NCBI GenBank assembly: GCA_027080405.1
Contig: JALWSL010000314.1
Location: 1-6,486 of the forward strand
Direction of reading: 5' to 3'
DNA length: 6,486 nucleotides
DNA from: Planctomycetaceae bacterium
GTDB lineage: Bacteria; Planctomycetota; Planctomycetia; Planctomycetales; Planctomycetaceae
The position numbers and the translations under genes are program-made. This document shows, one piece after another, positions 1 through 6,486 of the stretch. Positions within the stretch are counted from its first letter, which is position 1. Every line of letters begins with the position of its first letter. The notes below the pieces were generated by a model. It had not been told where the DNA came from and searched no databases. It was given only the letters and a program-made list of their open reading frames with translations.

Positions 1-1701
1 GAACAGCGCACCGAGAAGATCGACATCTGCCTTGAGGATTCCCAGCATTGGTTGAGCAACCGGATCTCCATGATCATCACTGGCCAGTTGTGCCAGGGCG
101 TGAAACGGCAGCGTTTCTCCTGCGGCGACGGTTTCTTCCTCGGCAAAGATGTCTTCTTCCCATGAGAGTTGTTCCAATCGTTCGATATCCTGATTTGTGG
201 CAACAGGAAGATGTGAACCACTCAAAAAGAAAGGAAGCGCGATATCCTCATCCAACTTCATTGAATAGACAAGACCACTGGCAGGGCGTTTGCGATGGAG
301 CGAAACCCTTATTCCCAGCAGGGATTCCGACCATTCGGCTGAGTCGCCACTTTCCAATGCGATAAATTCTGCTTTGGGGAGAACTTGTCCCAATTTTTTC
401 AGCCGCTTCAAAAAAGGAAGCCGATCAATCACCAGTGAAACGCTTTTCCGATCAATCCACCCTTTTTCTGTCCAGCCTGCCGGTTGCCAGAGAGAAGCAT
501 CCGGAAAACGCAACCTGGCATTGGCCCGAGCCAGTTCAATCTCGTGAAAGACCCGATGAAACCGGGAGCAATGAAAATCGGATTCCAGTAACGGCCTGCT
601 GATTTCGTAGTCGAATCGCAGTGTTCCCCCCAATTCAATACGGATTTCATTGGCAATATCCTTTAATGTTCGCTCAACAATCTGCGTCACTTCGGGAGTA
701 TCAGGAACAAGTAACAGGGCATGACCGCCCGCGTCAAAGACAAGATTCGTCATCGGCAACCCGATTTTGTTCAACACTTTTCTGGCCGCCAGCCAACTGT
801 AAAGCGAGATGTAGAACGAGCGAGCCCTTAACCGTTTCGCGTTTCCCTTTCCCTCTGATTCCGCTTCGTTCTCGCTTGGCTCCAGAGGAAGAACCGTTCT
901 GAAAATAAAATTCTGAATGCCCCCTACGCCCAGAGTAATGAAACGAAACTTTCCTTTGATCTCATTGGCGTTAAACCCCTGTTGGTGGTTAAGCATTGCC
1001 AGACAGGAGCCCACAGCGGCGACCATGCGGGAATGATCGAACAGACTGACATCGGGGACATGCCCACGATAGCGACTGGCCGGAATTGCGTGCATTGTGC
1101 GTTGTGCGATCCCCAGCATCGATTCAATGCAATGATCAGCAGTGCTGTAATCACGGTTCAGCCTGTTTTGAATTTGCTGACTGATTGCAGCACACTGGTT
1201 TGAATACTCCTGGCGAGTCTGTTTTTCCCGAGGCAGAAATTTTTCCTCTGAAAAATCAAGCAGCGATGTTGGACAGATAAATTCCGTAGAGACAGGCTGC
1301 CGTTCTTTTTCCTGAGCCAGAGAAAGTGTTGAAACGATCGGCACCAGGCCCGTGCGTTCTTCTTCCATTTCGGTTGATTGACGGTCATGCCCACTCGCCA
1401 GCCGATCCGCCTTGGTCAGAATATTTTCATCAAGCTTGTTGTTACTTGGACGGTGATGATAGATTGCAACCCTTTCAATCCGTGATCGATCTAGCTTTCC
1501 ATAGTCTGATTCGATCCCGTACAGGAGATGGGCTGTATAAAGAACATGCTGGTGAGAGTATCTCCCTTCGTAAGACGGACAAACCATCTGCTCCAGATTT
1601 TTTGCCTGTTTCGAAAGGGGGATTTTTGCAGGATGAAGAATTTTTCCAATATCGTGCAGCAAGCTGGCAACGGCAATTTCATAAGGCATTTGATGTCGCA
1701 T
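1..1701 (-). CDS. cas10: Type III CRISPR Cas10/Csm1 large subunit, 3' end cut off by window edge
   Basis: Large subunit of the type III (probably III-A, Csm) CRISPR effector complex. In this family the HD domain cleaves single-stranded DNA, and the palm domains make cyclic oligoadenylates when target RNA is bound. I read 567 codons without a stop, starting at the ATG at 1701. The HD motif is LLHDIGK (H16, D17), followed by YSHQH (49-52), HH (82-83) and KADRLASG (97-104), the typical Csm1 HD layout. The first palm domain opens with GVGGIQNFIF (258-267) and continues with RLRARS (290-295). The second opens with ILKADVDLLG (555-564, acidic D559 and D561). The GGDD motif should follow beyond the left edge; Csm1 is usually about 750-900 residues, so roughly a quarter to a third is missing. 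The cas6 stop lies nine bases upstream, which indicates one operon. No cysteine occurs between residues 378 and 567, so the usual inter-palm zinc cluster appears absent. The family call is very secure; the III-A subtype is likely. Confidence 0.95.
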   Translation of the reverse strand, partial: MRHQMPYEIAVASLLHDIGKILHPAKIPLSKQAKNLEQMVCPSYEGRYSHQHVLYTAHLLYGIESDYGKLDRSRIERVAIYHHRPSNNKLDENILTKADRLASGHDRQSTEMEEERTGLVPIVSTLSLAQEKERQPVSTEFICPTSLLDFSEEKFLPREKQTRQEYSNQCAAISQQIQNRLNRDYSTADHCIESMLGIAQRTMHAIPASRYRGHVPDVSLFDHSRMVAAVGSCLAMLNHQQGFNANEIKGKFRFITLGVGGIQNFIFRTVLPLEPSENEAESEGKGNAKRLRARSFYISLYSWLAARKVLNKIGLPMTNLVFDAGGHALLLVPDTPEVTQIVERTLKDIANEIRIELGGTLRFDYEISRPLLESDFHCSRFHRVFHEIELARANARLRFPDASLWQPAGWTEKGWIDRKSVSLVIDRLPFLKRLKKLGQVLPKAEFIALESGDSAEWSESLLGIRVSLHRKRPASGLVYSMKLDEDIALPFFLSGSHLPVATNQDIERLEQLSWEEDIFAEEETVAAGETLPFHALAQLASDDHGDPVAQPMLGILKADVDLLGALF

Positions 1702-1710
1702 TTTCTTTAC

Positions 1711-2619
1711 CTATTCTTCTTCCCAAGTAACATGACCAAAACCGAAACTGGTTGATTTCCCCAAATGAATGTGGGGAATATGGCGAAGCCATTCTCCGCT
1801 TTTGTTCCAGGGACCAGTAATTGTTATTTCTCCCACCAAGCCACTCATCTGCACTTTTCTCTTTTGGCGACCGGAAAAACGCGAAAAACGAAACGGCTTC
1901 AAGAGAGACTTTTCAGTTGTAAACTGGTCTTCTTCCAAATGTTCCAACTTCTCCTCGGCATCGTCTGCTGGAGACCCGTAAAAATGATTCATGATACTGA
2001 AACGCCGACGTCCTGATAAAATGAGGGAAAGGCCATCGACCTGCCCCCGGGTCTTTATTTGCACCGGTGTATGGAATCGCCAGGTCAACGTTGTCAGCTC
2101 GTTTTCTCCACCTGGATGATTCAACTGCTGACTTGTTGTAATGGCGGGCTCGGCAGCAAGCCTGTTTTCGCCGCTCCAGACCGTTGTCCCCTGAGAATCC
2201 CAAACTTTCTCAATTTCATAGCGGAGCCTCTTTTTACCCAATCCTCTTTTGCCTATCTCCTGGTACGTATGAATGACATAGGGCCAATACTTCATGGCGG
2301 GACCAAAAAGACGAATCCCCCATTGAAGCACGGATTCGTTCTCTTCCGATTGCGGAGAAATCAAAAGCACAAATGGCTGCGGAATTTTGTCGTACTTTCT
2401 CAATATCTCACGATGCTCAGGGGCAAACCCCTCGAAAATGCAGACATACGGGCATACTTTTTTCAGATAACAGTCAGCGCATTGAGTATGGCGAACCTGG
2501 CAAGCGGTTTCTTTGAGTAGATAACCAAACGCACCGCGAAATGTCGCTCCAAGAAAAGGAGGAAGATCGGTGCGGACCCCACAATGCGATGCCAGAAAAT
2601 TGAGCTGGAGGCATTTCAT
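1711..2619 (-). CDS. cas6: CRISPR pre-crRNA processing endoribonuclease Cas6
   Basis: RAMP-family RNase that cuts the repeat part of pre-crRNA to give guide RNAs for the Cas10 complex encoded next. The 302-residue reading has the family landmarks. Near the N-terminus is LPPFLGATFRGAFG (19-32). A cysteine-rich stretch follows (C40, C47, C50, C56, C60) ending in CPYVCIFE, as in Cas10-associated Cas6 proteins. The glycine-rich RNA-binding loop HLGKSTSFGFG (285-295) lies at the extreme C-terminus. The catalytic residue cannot be fixed from sequence; H280, H283 and H285 are near the loop. I chose the ATG at 2619 because the first beta strand (CLQLNFLA) begins there. The frame stays open upstream, and a TTG at 2700 would add 27 residues with no family resemblance. 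No strong Shine-Dalgarno sequence precedes either start. It is the first cas gene of the leftward operon. Confidence 0.93.
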   Translation of the reverse strand: MKCLQLNFLASHCGVRTDLPPFLGATFRGAFGYLLKETACQVRHTQCADCYLKKVCPYVCIFEGFAPEHREILRKYDKIPQPFVLLISPQSEENESVLQWGIRLFGPAMKYWPYVIHTYQEIGKRGLGKKRLRYEIEKVWDSQGTTVWSGENRLAAEPAITTSQQLNHPGGENELTTLTWRFHTPVQIKTRGQVDGLSLILSGRRRFSIMNHFYGSPADDAEEKLEHLEEDQFTTEKSLLKPFRFSRFSGRQKRKVQMSGLVGEITITGPWNKSGEWLRHIPHIHLGKSTSFGFGHVTWEEE

Positions 2620-2821
2620 TTTGAATGAACCATTCTTGTGCAAGGTGAAATGTAGGAATATGTCTGAACGGACATTGCTCTCCGAATTCCCACCTGACAA
2701 ATGGCAATGAAGGCTACTGACACAATCACTGATAGCAGGTTCGGGAAAATCATGGATGTTCTAAAGGTTTCTGGCAGGTAGTCATGCAACATACCGGTCG
2801 AATTCATACCAGAACATCTGC

Positions 2822-2851
2822 ATCCTATCGGGTATCAGCTTGTTTGTTCAA
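2822..2851 (-). promoter_or_regulatory. Possible sigma-70-type promoter upstream of the cas genes
   Basis: On the minus strand a -35-like TTGAAC (2846-2851) and a -10-like TAGGAT (2822-2827) are separated by 18 bases, each matching four of six consensus positions. The site lies in the 289-base gap (2620-2908) between the small membrane protein and cas6, where a cas operon promoter would be expected. It would leave a leader of about 200 bases before the cas6 ATG. A match this weak can occur by chance. I found no CRISPR repeat or convincing terminator in the gap. Confidence 0.22.
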
Positions 2852-2908
2852 TGAAGCAGTGCACCAGATAAAGAAATTACTTCGTGGATCAAGCACGTAC
2901 GGTTCCCG

Positions 2909-3127
2909 CTATAACCATCGCTGCCATACGACAGCCATTACGATGCCCGCTATCAACATGACAGGCAGGGCAACCAGCATTCCAACCCAGGTATCGACAA
3001 GCCCCAGTTGCTTGAGAAGCCAATTGTTGATTGGAGACACAATTGCAATCAGAAAACCAATGGCCAGCCCCATTTGCCACGGTCTCATTTTTTTCGATCT
3101 CTCGGGCTGCGACGATTTGCCAGTCAT
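2909..3127 (-). CDS. Small two-helix membrane protein of unknown function
   Basis: A 72-residue protein I do not recognise with certainty. The first 18 residues are polar and basic (KSS, ERSKK). Two hydrophobic segments follow at about 19-38 and 47-68, linked by a short loop (KQLGLVDTW), and the protein ends QRWL. This is an inner-membrane hairpin; the basic N-terminus suggests that both ends face the cytoplasm. The conserved-looking LVALP in helix 2 faintly recalls small DUF2798-type proteins, a guess only. I chose the ATG at 3127 over the ATG at 3202 because a good Shine-Dalgarno sequence precedes it. It lies 182 bases after the permease stop and 289 bases before cas6, all on the same strand, so it could belong to either neighbour or to neither. 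I see no catalytic motif. Confidence 0.7.
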   Translation of the reverse strand: MTGKSSQPERSKKMRPWQMGLAIGFLIAIVSPINNWLLKQLGLVDTWVGMLVALPVMLIAGIVMAVVWQRWL

Positions 3128-3133
3128 GCTACT

Positions 3134-3142
3134 CTTCCTTTC
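3134..3142 (-). promoter_or_regulatory. Shine-Dalgarno site deciding the start of the small membrane protein
   Basis: On the minus strand the sequence GAAAGGAAG has its AGGA core eight bases before the ATG at 3127. It is one of the two clearest ribosome binding sites in the window and supports the 72-residue reading over the longer one from 3202. Confidence 0.6.
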
Positions 3143-3309
3143 ACACCGGATAAGCAGGGCAAGGAATATCCCCGGGATGCACCATCTCAAGCGATTAACC
3201 ATCCAGAGAACCGGGCAACACCCTCAGGCAGAAGATCATATCAATAACGAGCGGATGGAACGAGTCAGTCGGCAATTCGCTGATACGCTCATCAATAATC
3301 GCCTGCGTC

Positions 3310-4635
3310 TCACGGCCGTTCCGAATCAGCTTTGCCGGCGGGTGATTCTTCTATTCGAGAGTGAATATTTCGATGGAATATCTTTTGCAGAAGCAACTCT
3401 GTTATGACCGCAGTGGCAACAAAAGCGGTCAAAATTGCAATGATGTTATTCATCGTTCGGCTGGCGTAAATGAGTGCCAGAACGATAGCAGTCAAGCAGC
3501 TAACGGCAGCCAAAACAACTATCAGGCGGGATGCTTTTGTTGAATCGGCAAGTTTCAGATGTCCAACATGCGTGATGGCATGAATGGAGAGAATGGAAAT
3601 GGAACCGATCACGGCAATCTGTGTCAGATCAAGCAAAACGGAAAGAAGAACCACCAGAATGCCGCTGATAATCAAACCTTCCCGGCTATGGGCAATCGGT
3701 TTGCCGAATTCCCCGGGAAGTTCGCCATCCTTGGCAAGTTGGTAGGTCACATTCGTAACGGCGTACAAATTCGCGTTGATGGATGAAGCCGTCGAAATTA
3801 GTGCTGCGATGGCTACCACATTGAACCCCCAACGTCCAAAGATGGGCATGGCGGCTTGTGCCAACGCGAAATCTTTGGCAGCGATCACTTTATCTGTTGG
3901 TAAATTTCCAAACACGGCAAAAGAAACAGCAATGTAAAGCAGCATCACCAGAAGGATGGATACCATCATTGACCTGGGAAGCGTTCTTTCCGGGTTGGGC
4001 ATATCTTCGGCTGTATTTGTGATGACGCGAAAGCCTTCATAGGCGAAAAAGGTAATCGCCAGGCTGAAGAAGATATCATTGACCGGGGGATACTTTTCGG
4101 GCGAAAGCAGCGCCGGATTCATATAGAGAATCCCTGCCATGGAAAGCCCACTCAGAGTGGCAAATTTCAAACCGACGATCAAGCGTTCCCACACGACAAC
4201 ATTTCTGGCCCCCTTCAAATTAACAACCACGAACAGCACAATAATGGAAACCGCCAACACGTGCTGCAGAACGGGAGAATTTTGCTGTATCATCGAAGCA
4301 GCGTAGTTGCCGAATGCCTTGGCGATCAGACTCAACGAGACCACCGCAGCAAAGTACATCATCACTCCCATACTGCCGGTGAATGTTCCCACACCGAAAG
4401 CCTGGGTCAGATATTCGATGATTCCCCCAGAGGAGGGATATCGCGCCCCGAGTTTTCCCAAAGAATAACTGCTGAGCATTGCGATAATGCCGCCGATAAT
4501 GAACGAGATATAAACGGCACTGCTGGCGATCGCGCTGGCTTCTCCGAGCAGGGCGAAAATCCCTGCCCCAACCATGGCGCCAACTCCCATCGAGACTGCC
4601 GCCCAAAAGCCAATCGGTTGTTTGGAATGGTGCAT
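3310..4635 (-). CDS. APC-superfamily amino acid permease
   Basis: Inner-membrane secondary transporter, probably for an amino acid or related amine; the substrate cannot be read from the sequence. It has 441 residues, normal for the family, with about 12 hydrophobic segments. Helix 1 carries GVGAMVGAGIF (17-27), the broken-helix substrate site of APC transporters. The conserved block from helix 6 into the following loop is FFAYEGFRVITNTAEDMPNPERTLPRS (positions 196-222), with key residues E200, G201, N207, E210, P213 and PxRxxPR. Later helices lie at about 223-243, 271-295, 320-346, 370-390 and 396-417, and a polar tail (418-441) ends the protein. The ATG at 4635 gives a normal short N-terminus (MHHSKQPIGFW), but its ribosome site is weak. 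The BON unit upstream ends in a terminator, so this gene probably has its own promoter within 4636-4734; I could not identify one. A 51-codon frame overlaps its 3' end. Confidence 0.92.
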   Translation of the reverse strand: MHHSKQPIGFWAAVSMGVGAMVGAGIFALLGEASAIASSAVYISFIIGGIIAMLSSYSLGKLGARYPSSGGIIEYLTQAFGVGTFTGSMGVMMYFAAVVSLSLIAKAFGNYAASMIQQNSPVLQHVLAVSIIVLFVVVNLKGARNVVVWERLIVGLKFATLSGLSMAGILYMNPALLSPEKYPPVNDIFFSLAITFFAYEGFRVITNTAEDMPNPERTLPRSMMVSILLVMLLYIAVSFAVFGNLPTDKVIAAKDFALAQAAMPIFGRWGFNVVAIAALISTASSINANLYAVTNVTYQLAKDGELPGEFGKPIAHSREGLIISGILVVLLSVLLDLTQIAVIGSISILSIHAITHVGHLKLADSTKASRLIVVLAAVSCLTAIVLALIYASRTMNNIIAILTAFVATAVITELLLQKIFHRNIHSRIEESPAGKADSERP

Positions 4636-4734
4636 AAATATCGTCTTCTGCCGGGATGAAGTGGGTTCGAGATCTTCTTTTTATAGAAACCAAAGAAGAA
4701 AAACAGAACCGATACAAAGCGCAAATCAACTCAT

Positions 4735-4771
4735 AAAAAAAGACTGCCAGCTTATCTGCTGCCAGTCTTTT
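4735..4771 (-). terminator. Rho-independent terminator after the six-BON gene
   Basis: On the minus strand AAAAGACTG pairs with CAGTCTTTT, and inside this GCTG-type bases pair (4758-4761 with 4748-4751) across one mismatch (4747 against 4762), around a six-base loop at 4752-4757. The hairpin ends in a run of seven T. It starts 16 bases after the BON gene stop codon. It separates this unit from the permease. Four T on the opposite side give it weaker activity, if any, on the plus strand. Confidence 0.85.
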
Positions 4772-4787
4772 ACTCGCTCAGCAATTC

Positions 4788-6236
4788 CTATTTGTAGAGG
4801 TGTTCATCCCAGGGGTACGCAACACCTTTGACAGTCAAGCGATTATCAACTTCAAGAATCCCGAACGTATGAAGGGCTATTTCGGCCGCTTTGGTCCGTT
4901 GTTTCCAGGAGTTCACATCACCTTCCAGTACGGCTACACCATCCTTGACCGTCACGTTGATTTTTCTGGCTACCCACCAGGTTGTCCAATCGGTTCTGAG
5001 GCCGCGTTTAATCGATTTGACAAGCTCGGCATCTTTTTTCCAATTGGTCGAGGAAACAACGAGATTGTTGACCACTCCTTTAACACCTCGAACACGGGAG
5101 GCAACATCGGCAGCGTGCGCTTTATCGTAGGCGCTATGGACGGTACCACTGAGTGTGACGATTCCGTTTTTTACCGTTGTCTCGATGTTGAAGCCATCAA
5201 TCAGGGAATCGGTTGCGAGATTGAACATGATATCATCCGCGATCGCCCAGTCCTCCCGCTTGTCAACACGGGTAAACAGGTTATTCGTCACCCAGGCAAC
5301 ACCGGGAACGTTCCTGGCGTCCTGTTCCGCAATCTCACGTTCATGATGAGTGAAAACGGAACCATCCAGAATAACATGGCCAAACGAAGTCCGAAGCGTA
5401 ATATTGTCGGCATTGAGGCGATGATCCTGATCAAGCACCTTTCGTACCGCGGCTTTCAATTCGCTGTCAGATGGAATCACCGCCTGCTTGCGTACCCCCT
5501 GATCCTCGTACCATTCGACATCAATATTGTTGACGACTCCCTTGACATTGGAAACCCAACGGACATCGTTTTTTGCCCGTTCTTTTTCGTAGGCGTTTCC
5601 AACAAGTCCTTCCAGTGTGACGACGCCATCTTTCACTTCGACGGTTATCGGCAATCCGGTAAGGTAGACATCGCGGGCAAGAGCTGCAATCGCATCCTTT
5701 TTGATTTCTTCATCGCTGCGTTGGGTCGCCCATTTAATTGTGAGAAGGTTTCTGACTTCCTTCACGCCTGCGACTTCACTGGCCAGCAAAGCCGCCTGTT
5801 CCGATTCTGCATAGCTGCCAACCTGTCCGGTGATGCTTACAATTCCATCCGAACAGGTGACCCAAATTCCTTGTGATTCAATCACGGAACTGTTCAGGAT
5901 ACGACGACGAACCGCGTTGGCGATGTCGGAATCACGTCGGAAGACGGGCAAAACGGAGATTTCATCAATCACGCCGACAACGCCGTTAATTTTCATTGCC
6001 TCGGCAACTGCAAATTTCTTGGCTGCCAAATTCGTTACACTTCCCGCCAGTTTAACGACCCCCTCTTTCACACTGACTTCAATTCTCGAAGCATCGACGC
6101 GCGGATCATCCCGCAACGCATCCTGCACATGGTAACTGATTGCTTCATCGGAAAGCGGACCCGCATGAGCGACCAGAGGGGCCAACGCATAACATAGAAT
6201 TGCTAAAGCCGCTAGTTGTGAAAACTGTTTTCTCAT
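4788..6236 (-). CDS. Secreted protein with six tandem BON domains
   Basis: Exported, probably periplasmic, protein of 482 residues. A signal peptide at 1-25 (basic MRKQ, hydrophobic core, VAHA before the likely cut) is followed almost entirely by BON repeats at about 29-96, 102-169, 174-241, 257-324, 329-395 and 402-470. Each has the family pattern: a helix with a D/E-rich start, a strand ending in GxVxLxG, a second helix, then a strand of the type GVxxVxNxL. BON domains are thought to bind phospholipid or other envelope surfaces, as in OsmY and the outer-membrane protein family; there is no enzyme motif. OsmY has two such domains, so six is a long array. The cysteine at 15 lies within the signal core without a proper lipobox, so I do not call a lipoprotein. 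An AAGGA site nine bases before the ATG at 6236 supports the start. A second BON gene ends 89 bases upstream. Confidence 0.93.
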   Translation of the reverse strand: MRKQFSQLAALAILCYALAPLVAHAGPLSDEAISYHVQDALRDDPRVDASRIEVSVKEGVVKLAGSVTNLAAKKFAVAEAMKINGVVGVIDEISVLPVFRRDSDIANAVRRRILNSSVIESQGIWVTCSDGIVSITGQVGSYAESEQAALLASEVAGVKEVRNLLTIKWATQRSDEEIKKDAIAALARDVYLTGLPITVEVKDGVVTLEGLVGNAYEKERAKNDVRWVSNVKGVVNNIDVEWYEDQGVRKQAVIPSDSELKAAVRKVLDQDHRLNADNITLRTSFGHVILDGSVFTHHEREIAEQDARNVPGVAWVTNNLFTRVDKREDWAIADDIMFNLATDSLIDGFNIETTVKNGIVTLSGTVHSAYDKAHAADVASRVRGVKGVVNNLVVSSTNWKKDAELVKSIKRGLRTDWTTWWVARKINVTVKDGVAVLEGDVNSWKQRTKAAEIALHTFGILEVDNRLTVKGVAYPWDEHLYK

Positions 6237-6288
6237 CGTGTCAAATCCTTTTCTTTGTGTTATCGTTACTCAAGCTTCTTTTCCGGGC

Positions 6289-6316
6289 ACTCTGCTGGAC
6301 AGTAAAAACTCTGCTG
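6289..6316. repeat. Two direct copies of a 9-base sequence between the BON genes
   Basis: ACTCTGCTG occurs at 6289-6297 and again at 6308-6316, 19 bases apart from start to start, within the 89-base gap between the two BON genes (6237-6325). The spacing is near two helical turns, so a tandem regulator site is possible, but two short copies may be chance. I found no good terminator in this gap, so the two BON genes may be co-transcribed. Confidence 0.35.
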
Positions 6317-6325
6317 ACTCCCTTC

Positions 6326-6486
6326 TTACCGCGGAATGTAGGAATGCGGGCCATAATAATGTGGACCGGAGGGAAGACCGTAACGTACCTGAATAAGGTT
6401 ATGCGGCTCCCTGGCACCGGCCGCGATGGCTTGATCCATTGCCGTTTGCCACATGTACCAGGAATCAACGGTTCCTTCGAGCATGG
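6326..6486 (-). CDS. C-terminal end of a second BON-domain protein, 5' part outside window
   Basis: The last 52 complete codons of a gene that enters from the right edge and stops at TAA (6326-6328). The visible start, LEGTVDSWYMWQTAMDQAI, is the second half of a BON domain: a strand with LEGTV, then a helix beginning near W9. It continues to a final strand, HNLIQVRYG. A tail rich in Tyr, Pro, Gly and His (GPHYYGPHSYIPR) ends the protein. The frame includes an ATG at 6484, but this falls inside the domain and is not the true start. It is on the same strand as the six-BON gene and 89 bases before it, so the two probably form an envelope-stress type pair. Total length and domain number cannot be known here. 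Confidence 0.8.
   Translation of the reverse strand, partial: MLEGTVDSWYMWQTAMDQAIAAGAREPHNLIQVRYGLPSGPHYYGPHSYIPR

Noticed and set aside
2648..2660. AATGTAGGAAT shared between about 2650 and about 6335, considered as a CRISPR or dispersed repeat
   Set aside because: It is 11 bases long, occurs twice, and one copy is within the partial BON coding sequence; there is no regular spacing, so it is chance.
2620..2908. Search for a CRISPR array in the gap upstream of cas6
   Set aside because: I found no repeat unit of 25-40 bases recurring at regular distance in this gap or elsewhere in the window.
2784..3407. A 207-codon open frame on the plus strand
   Set aside because: It crosses the small membrane gene, the start of the cas6 leader region and the permease end on the opposite strand; its translation is rich in Arg, His and Ser without motifs, so it is a shadow frame.
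4220..4729. A 169-codon minus-strand frame overlapping the permease start
   Set aside because: It is a shifted reading of the permease N-terminal half, whose own frame carries the APC motifs.
4800..5876. A 358-codon plus-strand open frame
   Set aside because: It lies entirely opposite the six-BON gene, whose repeats and signal peptide are clear. The frame mirrors that coding pattern and shows no domain.
6191..6194. Cysteine 15 of the six-BON protein as a lipoprotein attachment site
   Set aside because: The residues before it (LAIL) do not match a lipobox with a small residue at -1, and a normal signal peptidase site (AHA) follows at residue 25.
6241..6468. A 75-codon minus-strand frame starting inside the partial BON gene
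   Set aside because: It is Arg- and Pro-rich and out of frame with the BON reading, which gives a convincing domain end and stops at 6326.

Overview
All six recognisable genes lie on the minus strand, so they read from the right edge to the left edge. Base composition is moderate (roughly half G+C by eye). A multi-BON periplasmic protein, an APC-type permease and a type III CRISPR locus point to a Gram-negative environmental bacterium. Tandem BON proteins with a tail rich in Tyr, Pro, Gly and His recall Planctomycetota, but there is no rRNA or marker gene, so this is only a guess.

Right part (4788-6486): the last 52 codons of one BON-domain protein, an 89-base gap, then a secreted protein of 482 residues built from six BON domains in a row. 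A hairpin with a long T tract (4735-4771) ends this unit. The middle (3310-4635) encodes a 12-helix APC-superfamily amino acid permease. A 72-residue two-helix membrane protein follows at 2909-3127.

Left part (1-2619): the first two genes of a type III CRISPR-Cas operon. cas6 encodes the pre-crRNA processing RNase. Nine bases after it comes cas10/csm1, the large subunit with an HD nuclease domain and palm (cyclase-like) domains. cas10 runs off the left edge after 567 codons, just after the first strand of its second palm domain, so its GGDD motif is outside the window. The HD domain and the cas6-cas10 order favour subtype III-A, which would place csm2 to csm5 further left. There is no CRISPR array and no cas1 or cas2 here. 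The window therefore seems to hold the upstream boundary of a CRISPR island beside ordinary envelope and transport genes.

The two halves have no obvious shared function. The least expected features are: Cas10 lacks the cysteine cluster that commonly lies between its palm domains; a short membrane-type frame ends on the cas6 start codon; and an unexplained 51-codon frame follows the permease.
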